Shown: piece by piece, positions 6,073 through 11,449 of the stretch
Numbering within the stretch: position 1 is the first letter of the stretch
Layout: each line of letters opens with the position of its first letter
Assembly (NCBI GenBank): GCA_028292835.1
Contig: JAQGLP010000301.1
Span: forward strand, 1 to 11,449
Source of the DNA: Variovorax sp.
Lineage (GTDB): Bacteria > Pseudomonadota > Gammaproteobacteria > Burkholderiales > Burkholderiaceae_C
Length of the DNA stretch: 11,449 nucleotides
Direction of reading: 5' to 3'
The notes under the pieces: generated by a model
Databases searched by the model: none
The model's input: the letters and a program-made list of their open reading frames with translations, nothing else
What the model was told of the DNA's origin: nothing
Position numbers and translations under genes: made by a program

Positions 6073-6828
6073 ATGACACAGCAATTTTCTTCCCTAGTGC
6101 ATGACAACGGCGTCGCCGAAGTCGTGCTCAACCGCCCGCCGGTCAACGCGCTCAATGCCGCCGGCTGGCGGGACCTGGCCGCTGAAATCAAGGCGCTGGG
6201 TGACGATCCTGTGGTGCGCGTGATCATCGTGCGAGCCGAAGGCCGGGGCTTTTGCGCCGGTGTCGACATCAAGGAGCTGGCCGGCAACGACAAGCTCATC
6301 CTCGATGTGAACGCCGGAAACTACGCCACCTTCAAGGCGGTGCACCTGAACCAGGTGCCGGTGATCGCCGCCGTGCAGGGCTTCGTGCTGGGCGGCGGCA
6401 TCGGCATCTGCGGCGCGGCCGACATCGTGATCGCCGCCGATGACGCCACCTTCGGGCTGCCCGAAGTCGATCGCGGCGCGATGGGCGGGGCGGCGCACCT
6501 GCAGCGCATGTTCGGCGTGCAAAAGACGCGCTACCTGTTTTTCACCGGCGAAATGATTGGCGCGCCCGAGGCACTCCGCCTGGGCGCCATCGAGCGCGTG
6601 GTACCGCGCGAGCAGTTGCGCGACACCGCGCTGGACATCGCCGCCAAGATTGCCGCCAAGAGCCCGGCCATGATCCGCATCGCCAAGGAGGCGCTGACCG
6701 GCATCGAGGACGGCAACCTGGAAGACAAATACCGCTGGGAGCAGGGCTTCACGCTGCAGGCCTACATGAGCCCGGACTCGGACGAAACCCGCCAGGCGTT
6801 TGTCGAGAAGCGCGACGCGAAGTTCTGA
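6073..6828 (+). CDS. echA20: EchA20/ScdY: crotonase-family ring-D-opening enzyme
   Basis: The 251-residue protein resembles M. tuberculosis EchA20 closely in its signature segments: RPPVNA (21-26), AEGRGFCAGVDIKEL (55-69), GGGIGICG (108-115) and DDATFGLPEVDRGAMG (123-138), plus the C-terminal EQGFTLQAY and AFVEKRD. The oxyanion hole is formed by CAGVD and GGG. Compared with rat crotonase the Glu164 equivalent is kept (Glu131) while the Glu144 position is Gly112, as in EchA20 itself as I recall it. EchA20 cleaves ring D of the bicyclic enoyl-CoA; in C. testosteroni the equivalent ORF5/ScdY is described as adding water, which leads to D-ring cleavage. It follows ipdC by 12 bases, keeping the enzymes of two consecutive steps adjacent. 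The ribosome site is weak, suggesting coupling to ipdC translation. Confidence 0.9.
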   Translation: MTQQFSSLVHDNGVAEVVLNRPPVNALNAAGWRDLAAEIKALGDDPVVRVIIVRAEGRGFCAGVDIKELAGNDKLILDVNAGNYATFKAVHLNQVPVIAAVQGFVLGGGIGICGAADIVIAADDATFGLPEVDRGAMGGAAHLQRMFGVQKTRYLFFTGEMIGAPEALRLGAIERVVPREQLRDTALDIAAKIAAKSPAMIRIAKEALTGIEDGNLEDKYRWEQGFTLQAYMSPDSDETRQAFVEKRDAKF

Positions 6829-6832
6829 AGCG

Positions 6833-6838
6833 AAGGAG
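6833..6838 (+). promoter_or_regulatory. Strong ribosome binding site AAGGAG before the first acyl-CoA dehydrogenase
   Basis: AAGGAG lies six bases before ATG 6845 and overlaps nothing else; it fixes the start there rather than at the in-frame ATG at 6800, which lies inside echA20 and would add residues (MSRSATRSSEAKEPS) foreign to the family. Confidence 0.75.
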
Positions 6839-6844
6839 CCCTCG

Positions 6845-7999
6845 ATGAACCTCACCTATACCCCCGCACAAACGGCCTTCCGGGCCGAGGTGCGTGAATG
6901 GCTGCATGCCCATGTGCCGCGCGAGGCTTTTGCCAGCTACGACACCCGCGAGGGCTTCGAGCAGCACCGCCGCTGGGAAGCCACGCTGGCCGAAGGCGGC
7001 TGGAGCAGCGTGACCTGGCCCAAGGAGCTGGGCGGGCGCGGCTGCGACCTGATCGACTGGCTGATCTTCGAGGAAGAGTACGCTGCCGCCAACGCGCCCT
7101 TTCGTGTCAACCAGAACGGCATCCTGCTGCTGGGCCCGACGCTGATGGAGTTCGGCACGCCCGAGCAGAAAGCCCGGTTCCTGCCGCGCATGGCGCGCTG
7201 CGACGACATGTGGGCCCAGGGCTGGAGCGAGCCCAACGCCGGCTCCGACATGGCCGCCATCAGCAGCCGGGCGATCCGGGACGGTGACCACTATGTGCTC
7301 AACGGCCAGAAGACCTGGTCGACCCGGGCCCTCTTCGCCAACTGGCTGTTCGGTTTGTTTCGCAGCGACCCGGCCTCCAGCCGCCACCATGGCCTGAGCT
7401 ACCTCCTGGTGCCGCTCGATGCGCCCGGCCTCACGATACGGCCGATCCAGGCGCTCAACGGCAAGCAGGCCTTTGCCGAAATCTTTTTTGACGACGTGCG
7501 CGTGCCGGTGGAGAACCGCCTGGGCGAAGAAGGGCAGGGCTGGAACGTGGCCATGGCCACCGCCGGCTTCGAGCGCGGCCTGCTTCTGCGCTCCCCGGCG
7601 CGCTACCAGCGCACCGCGCAAAGGCTGATGGGGCTGTACCGCAGGCACCAAGCCAGCGCCGACCGCGACCCGTCGATCCGCGAGGCGGTGCTGCGCGCCT
7701 GGATGGGCGCGGAGGCCTACAACCTGGCCTCCTACCACACGGTGGGCCGGGTCCAGCGCGGAGCGCGGATTGGCGCGGAGGCCAGCACCAACAAGATCTT
7801 CTGGTCCGAGCTGGACCTGGACATGCACGAGACCGCGATGCGCATCCTGGGCCCGCGCGCCGAACTGTGCGACGACCCCGAATCGCACGAATGGCTGGAA
7901 GGCTTCCTGTTCGCGCAGGCCGGCTCGATCTACGCCGGCAGCAACGAGATCCAGCGCAACATCATCGCCGAGCGCCTGCTCGGACTGCCCAAATCCTGA
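6845..7999 (+). CDS. Acyl-CoA dehydrogenase, catalytic-type subunit of a heteromeric pair
   Basis: This 384-residue protein has the complete acyl-CoA dehydrogenase fold: helical N-domain (1-120), beta domain with WSEPNAGSD (127-135) and YVLNGQKTWST (150-160) for FAD and substrate, and C-terminal helices ending YAGSNEIQRNIIAERLLGLP (363-382). The MCAD-type base (Tyr-Glu-Gly-Thr) is absent, since the segment reads Tyr-Ala-Gly-Ser. Glu243 in AGFERGLLL takes the isovaleryl-CoA-dehydrogenase-type position on helix G and is the likely base. The usual Arg-x-x-Phe-Gly FAD contact of the C-domain is missing here but present in the next gene, so the two products probably form an alpha2beta2 enzyme like the steroid FadE pairs of actinobacteria. 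Context suggests oxidation of a C/D-ring-derived CoA ester, perhaps as ScdM1M2 does. A role like FadE30 (HIP-CoA) or ScdC1C2 cannot be excluded. Confidence 0.88.
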   Translation: MNLTYTPAQTAFRAEVREWLHAHVPREAFASYDTREGFEQHRRWEATLAEGGWSSVTWPKELGGRGCDLIDWLIFEEEYAAANAPFRVNQNGILLLGPTLMEFGTPEQKARFLPRMARCDDMWAQGWSEPNAGSDMAAISSRAIRDGDHYVLNGQKTWSTRALFANWLFGLFRSDPASSRHHGLSYLLVPLDAPGLTIRPIQALNGKQAFAEIFFDDVRVPVENRLGEEGQGWNVAMATAGFERGLLLRSPARYQRTAQRLMGLYRRHQASADRDPSIREAVLRAWMGAEAYNLASYHTVGRVQRGARIGAEASTNKIFWSELDLDMHETAMRILGPRAELCDDPESHEWLEGFLFAQAGSIYAGSNEIQRNIIAERLLGLPKS

Positions 8000-8012
8000 C
8001 CTAGGTTGAACC

Positions 8013-9089
8013 ATGGATTTCACTTTCAATGCGGACCAGCAGGCTTTCCGCGATTCGGTCAGCCGCTTCCTGATGGTCGAGGCCGCGCCGGAGAAACTGC
8101 GCGACATCTGGCAGACCGACGCCGGTCGGTCGTCCGAGCTGCGCGGCAAGCTCGCCGAGCAAGGGCTGACGGCGCTGTCGGTGCCCGAGGCGCAGGGCGG
8201 CTTGGGGCTGGGCGACGTGGACTGGACCTTGATGAACCAGGAACTGGGCTACTTCGGTATTCCGGACTCGCTGGCGGACACCGCCTACGTGGCCGCCGGC
8301 CTGCTGGTCGCATTGCCCGAGACGCATCCGGCGCGCAGCACTTGGCTGCCGCGCATTGCCGACGGCAGCGCCCGCATCGCGCTGGGCCATCCGGTCAACC
8401 CCTGGGTAGCCGACGCCCACCTGGCCGACCTGCTGCTGCTGGCGCACCCGACGGCCCAGGGCACCGAGTGGCATGCGCTGGCGCCGGACCAGGTGCAGGT
8501 CACGGCCTGCCCCAGCATCGATGCCTCGCGCCGGCTGGCGACCGTGACCTGGACGTCTTCTGACGCCACCCGCATCGCCGCCGCGGCGACCGGCCAGGCG
8601 CTGGCCGATGACTTGCTCGACCGTGGGGCACTGAATGTGTCGGGCCAGCTGCTGGGGCTGGCGCAGCGCATGCTGGACCTGACAGTGGACTATGCGGCGC
8701 AGCGCAAGCAGTTCGGCAAGCCGATCGGCTCGTTCCAGGCCGTCAAGCACCAGCTGGCCGATGTCGTCACCAAGATCGAGTTTGCCAAGCCGGTGCTCTA
8801 CCGCGCCGCCAGTGCGCTGGCCAGCGGCGAGTCGCGGCGCTCGGTGCGCGTCTCCCACGCCAAGCTGGCCTGCGCCGAGGCCGGCTGGTTCTCGGCGCGC
8901 AAGGGCATCCAGGTGCATGGCGCCATGGGCTACACCTGGGAAGTCGATCTGCAGATGTTCATGAAGCGCGCCTGGGTGCTGGACGCCGCCTGGGGCGACC
9001 GCGCCTTCCACAAGCAGCGGCTGGCCGATGCACTGCTGGCCGACGAGGCGCTGCTTGGCCCCGCCGCCACCTTCAAGACCCTTTCCTGA
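8013..9089 (+). CDS. Acyl-CoA dehydrogenase, FAD-contact-type subunit lacking a catalytic glutamate
   Basis: The 358-residue product is an acyl-CoA dehydrogenase with a well-kept C-terminal domain: YAAQRKQFGKPIGSFQ (227-242) with the Arg-x-x-Phe-Gly FAD motif at 231-235, and IQVHGAMGYTWE (299-310). The middle domain is reduced: no Ser/Thr-Glu-Pro motif is seen, and the region around 120-190 is degenerate. Both known catalytic-base positions are lost: the helix G position is about Gly206 and the MCAD Glu376 position is Trp327. It therefore looks like the partner subunit of the preceding dehydrogenase, supplying FAD contacts while the partner supplies Glu243. It starts at ATG 8013, 13 bases after the partner's stop, with a weak ribosome site, which fits coupled synthesis of two subunits. 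Its exact substrate is inferred from neighbours only. Confidence 0.88.
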   Translation: MDFTFNADQQAFRDSVSRFLMVEAAPEKLRDIWQTDAGRSSELRGKLAEQGLTALSVPEAQGGLGLGDVDWTLMNQELGYFGIPDSLADTAYVAAGLLVALPETHPARSTWLPRIADGSARIALGHPVNPWVADAHLADLLLLAHPTAQGTEWHALAPDQVQVTACPSIDASRRLATVTWTSSDATRIAAAATGQALADDLLDRGALNVSGQLLGLAQRMLDLTVDYAAQRKQFGKPIGSFQAVKHQLADVVTKIEFAKPVLYRAASALASGESRRSVRVSHAKLACAEAGWFSARKGIQVHGAMGYTWEVDLQMFMKRAWVLDAAWGDRAFHKQRLADALLADEALLGPAATFKTLS

Positions 9090-9104
9090 TTTGGAGTTTT
9101 CCTG

Positions 9105-10256
9105 ATGCCAGAAGCTTATATCGTTGACGCCCTGCGCTCGCCCACCGGCAAGCGCGGCGGCTCGCTTGCCGCGGTGCATGGCGCCGATCTGGGTGCGCAT
9201 GTCATTAAGACCCTGGTCGAGCGCAACGACATTCCGGCGTCCGAGTACGACGACGTCATCTTCGGCTGCGTCGACACCATCGGGGCGCTGGCCGGCGACA
9301 TTGCGCGCACTTCGTGGCTGGCCGCCGGCATGCCACTGTGCGTGCCGGGTACCACGGTGGACCGGCAGTGCGGCTCCTCGCAGCAGGCGGTGCACTTTGC
9401 CGCCCAGGCCGTCATGAGCGGTACCCAGGACGTCGTGCTGGCCGGCGGCGTGCAGACCATGAGCAGCATTCCAATCGGCTCGGCCATGCTGGCCGGCCAG
9501 CCGCTGGGCTTCACCACGCCGTTTGCCGAAAGCGTGGGCTGGCAGGCGCGCTTTGGCGACGCGCCGGTCAACCAGTTCTATGCCGCGCAACGCATTGCCG
9601 ACCACTGGGGCCTGTCGCGCGAGGCCATGGAATCGTTCGCCAAGGAAAGCCACGACCGGGCGCTGCGCGCCATGGCCGAAGGCCGCTTTGACCGCGAGAT
9701 CGTTCCCTATGACGACTTTCGCATGGACGAAACGGCCCGGGCCAGCACGCTGGAAAAGCTTGCCACGCTGCAGCCGGTGGACCCGACCTACCCGAAGATC
9801 ACCGCTGCCGTCTCCAGCTCGACCTGCGACGCCGCCGCCGCGGTGCTGGTGGTGTCCGAGGCGGCGCTCAAGCGCTACCAGCTCACGCCGCGCGCGCGCA
9901 TCCACCACCTGAGCGTGCGCGCCGACGACCCCATCTGGCATTTGACCGCACCCATTCCGGCCACGGCCCATGCGCTCAAAAAAGTCGGCATGACGATCGA
10001 AGACATCGATCTGGTCGAGATCAACGAAGCCTTCGCCTCGGTCGTGATGGCCTGGCTCAAGGAAACCGGCTACCCGCACGAGCGCACCAACGTCAACGGC
10101 GGCGCGCTCGCGCTGGGGCACCCGCTGGGCGCCTCCGGCGTCAAGCTGATGACCACGCTGCTGCACGAACTGGAGCGCACCCAGGGCCGCTACGGCCTGC
10201 AGACCATGTGCGAAGGCGGCGGCCAGGCCAACGTCACCATCCTGGAAAGACTCTGA
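9105..10256 (+). CDS. Acetyl-CoA acyltransferase (beta-ketothiolase), FadA6/ScdF-like
   Basis: This 383-residue thiolase has all catalytic parts of a degradative 3-ketoacyl-CoA thiolase: nucleophile Cys89 in DRQCGSSQQA (86-95), NEAFA (307-311), GGALALGHPLGASG (332-345) with His339, and the second cysteine Cys369 in MCEGGGQANVT (368-378). The glycine-rich tail is slightly unusual in ending Gln-Ala-Asn rather than Gln-Gly-Met. Thiolases of this family cleave 3-oxoacyl-CoA with CoA to release acetyl-CoA or a longer acyl-CoA. In steroid clusters FadA6 and ScdF act on ring-derived ketoacyl-CoAs. Following a dehydrogenase pair and preceding an SDR, it is the natural last step of a beta-oxidation turn here. 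TTGGAG (9091-9096) is a good ribosome site eight bases before ATG 9105. Confidence 0.92.
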   Translation: MPEAYIVDALRSPTGKRGGSLAAVHGADLGAHVIKTLVERNDIPASEYDDVIFGCVDTIGALAGDIARTSWLAAGMPLCVPGTTVDRQCGSSQQAVHFAAQAVMSGTQDVVLAGGVQTMSSIPIGSAMLAGQPLGFTTPFAESVGWQARFGDAPVNQFYAAQRIADHWGLSREAMESFAKESHDRALRAMAEGRFDREIVPYDDFRMDETARASTLEKLATLQPVDPTYPKITAAVSSSTCDAAAAVLVVSEAALKRYQLTPRARIHHLSVRADDPIWHLTAPIPATAHALKKVGMTIEDIDLVEINEAFASVVMAWLKETGYPHERTNVNGGALALGHPLGASGVKLMTTLLHELERTQGRYGLQTMCEGGGQANVTILERL

Positions 10257-10261
10257 ACACC

Positions 10262-11140
10262 ATGTCCCTCTGCGATCAACGTACCGTCATCATCACCGGC
10301 GCCGGCGGCGGCCTGGGCCGCGCCTATGCGCTGGCTTTTGCCGCCGAGGGCGCCCGTGTCCTCGTCAACGACATCCGGCTCGAAGCCGCCCAAGCCGTGG
10401 TGGCCGAAGTGGTCGTCGCAGGCGGCAAGGCACTGGCCAACAACGGCGACATCACCACCATGGCCGGCGCGCAGTCCATCGTCGATGCGGCGCTGGCCGC
10501 CTTCGGCGAGGTGCACGTGCTGGTCAACAACGCCGGCATCCTGCGCGACCGCATGTTCGTCAGCTTGAGCGAAGACGACTGGGACCAGGTCATGCGGGTG
10601 CACTTGAAAGGGCATTTCTGCCTCGCCAATATCCTGGGACGCCGCTGGCGCGATGCCGCCAAGGCCGGCGCCAAGGTCGATGCGCGCATCATCAACACCA
10701 GCTCCGGCGCCGGCCTGCAAGGCTCGATCGGCCAGTCCAACTATTCCGCCGCCAAGGGCGGCATTGCGGCGCTCACGCTGGTGCAGGCCGCCGAAATGGC
10801 CCGCTACGGCGTGACGGCCAACGCGCTGGCGCCGGCCGCGCGCACCTCGATGACCGAAAGCGCCATGCCCGAGATGGTCAAGGCGCCGCAGGACGGCAGC
10901 TTTGATGCCTGGGCGGCCGAGAATGTCGCGCCGCTGGTGGTCTGGCTGGGCAGCACCCGGTCGGCCCATGTGAGCGGCAAGGTGTTTGAAAGCCAGGGCG
11001 GGCGCATCTCGCTGGGCGACGGCTGGCGCACCGACGCCACCCGCGACAAGGGCGCGCGCTGGGAGGCGGCCGAACTCGGCCCGGTGATCGACGCCTTGCT
11101 GGCCGAAGCAGTGCCGGCGCAAAAAGTCTGGGGCAGCTGA
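10262..11140 (+). CDS. Short-chain dehydrogenase/reductase, probably an NAD-dependent hydroxyacyl-CoA dehydrogenase
   Basis: The 292-residue protein is a classical SDR with a Rossmann fold: TGAGGGLGRAYA (12-23), Asp37 at the end of the second strand (VLVNDI), which favours NAD(H) over NADP(H), NNAG (89-92), Ser147 in NTSSG, and catalytic Tyr161 and Lys165 in YSAAK. It is about 40 residues longer than the usual 250, with extra C-terminal sequence after SGKVFESQGG (238-247), a pattern seen in SDRs related to the dehydrogenase part of peroxisomal multifunctional enzyme type 2. This points to oxidation of 3-hydroxyacyl-CoA. It starts five bases after the thiolase stop. It could serve as the hydroxyacyl-CoA dehydrogenase of the same beta-oxidation turn, or act on a ring hydroxyl like IpdF or ScdG; the sequence does not decide. 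An ATG at 10208 in the same frame lies inside the thiolase and is not favoured. Confidence 0.87.
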   Translation: MSLCDQRTVIITGAGGGLGRAYALAFAAEGARVLVNDIRLEAAQAVVAEVVVAGGKALANNGDITTMAGAQSIVDAALAAFGEVHVLVNNAGILRDRMFVSLSEDDWDQVMRVHLKGHFCLANILGRRWRDAAKAGAKVDARIINTSSGAGLQGSIGQSNYSAAKGGIAALTLVQAAEMARYGVTANALAPAARTSMTESAMPEMVKAPQDGSFDAWAAENVAPLVVWLGSTRSAHVSGKVFESQGGRISLGDGWRTDATRDKGARWEAAELGPVIDALLAEAVPAQKVWGS

Positions 11141-11141
11141 A

Positions 11142-11449
11142 ATGGAATCCACTGAAGCAGAAACTACGCGGCCTGATTTCGTCAAGGCAGAAACCGTGAG
11201 GCTGCTGCCCCTGCCCGAGTACGAGAGCTTCGATGCGCTGGACCTGGCCTCGCACATGCGCGACGGCCGGCTGACGCCGCTGGAGGCCCTGGACGCGGCG
11301 ATCGCCCGCGTCAACGCGCACAGCCACATCAACTCTGTGGCGCTGCGCCATGACGAACAGGCGCATGAGGCTGCGCTGCAGCTGTCGCGCATGGGCCAGG
11401 CCGAACGCAGCAGCGCAGCCGACAAGGCACCGCTGCTGGGCGTGCCGTT
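11142..11449 (+). CDS. Amidase signature family protein, N-terminal part (runs off the right edge)
   Basis: An open frame begins at ATG 11142, one base after the SDR stop, and continues to the window end without a stop (about 102 codons). The visible part has the N-terminal helical pattern of GatA-like amidases: DALDLASHMRDGRLTPLEAL (31-50), then AIARVNAHSHINSVALR, then a segment ending PLLGVP, which matches the family's G-P-L-x-G-V-P-F entry just before the catalytic Ser-Ser-Lys region, itself outside the window. A GTG at 11196 with AAGGCAG upstream (11184-11190) is an alternative start that would remove 18 residues not needed for the fold. Amidase-family enzymes hydrolyse amide bonds. No amide-bearing intermediate is known to me in the core steroid pathway, so its role is open: a conjugated substrate or an unrelated neighbour. 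Confidence 0.75.
   Translation, partial: MESTEAETTRPDFVKAETVRLLPLPEYESFDALDLASHMRDGRLTPLEALDAAIARVNAHSHINSVALRHDEQAHEAALQLSRMGQAERSSAADKAPLLGVP

Noticed and set aside
8001..10166. A 721-codon open frame on the minus strand, and others such as 3176-4906 (minus) and 4846-5988 (minus)
   Set aside because: They lie exactly opposite recognised genes, have His/Arg/Gly/Ala-rich composition with no domain, and are the expected result of strong third-position GC bias leaving the antisense frame free of stops.
1..11449. Insertion sequences, tRNA genes, CRISPR arrays, phage or toxin genes
   Set aside because: I looked for terminal repeats, tRNA-like arms, regularly spaced repeats and such coding signatures by eye and saw none; the window is filled with metabolic genes of uniform composition.

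Overview
The window is a high-GC, single-strand catabolic gene block. It fits a steroid-degrading betaproteobacterium, most likely a Comamonadaceae relative of Comamonas testosteroni. The placement rests on gene content and order: a TesB-type extradiol dioxygenase is followed by homologues of ipdA, ipdB, a crotonase, ipdC and echA20. As I recall it, this is the tesB-ORF1-ORF2-ORF3-ORF4-ORF5 order of C. testosteroni TA441 (scdL1, scdL2, ORF3, scdK, scdY). All eleven genes with a visible 3' end, plus the short upstream remnant, end in TGA.

Layout. Positions 1-44 are the tail of an unidentified upstream frame. An Old Yellow Enzyme-family flavoprotein (46-1113) follows after one base. A 345-base gap (1114-1458) has no convincing gene but holds a C-rich tract, two perfect 7-bp dyads and a weak promoter candidate. 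From 1459 to the right edge there is one tightly packed block: tesB, ipdA, ipdB, crotonase, ipdC, echA20, two acyl-CoA dehydrogenases, a thiolase, an SDR and the start of an amidase. Spacings run from a 4-base overlap to 20 bases, so the block is probably one operon starting upstream of tesB.

How the genes work together (family knowledge plus inference). TesB opens the aromatised A ring of the secosteroid. After a hydrolase not present here, the remaining C and D rings continue as a CoA ester. IpdC introduces unsaturation, the EchA20 homologue opens ring D, and IpdAB opens ring C, giving a 4-methyl-5-oxo-octanedioyl-CoA type product. The dehydrogenase pair, the crotonase at 4046-4954, the SDR and the thiolase together make the four activities of a beta-oxidation turn and could finish that product. 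The OYE at the left and the amidase at the right have no assigned role in the core pathway and are the least explained genes.

No RNA genes, insertion sequences, CRISPR arrays, phage genes or origins were seen. Nothing here is a wholly new system. The points of interest are active-site departures (OYE, crotonase, dehydrogenase pair), the control region before tesB, and the SDR and amidase extension.
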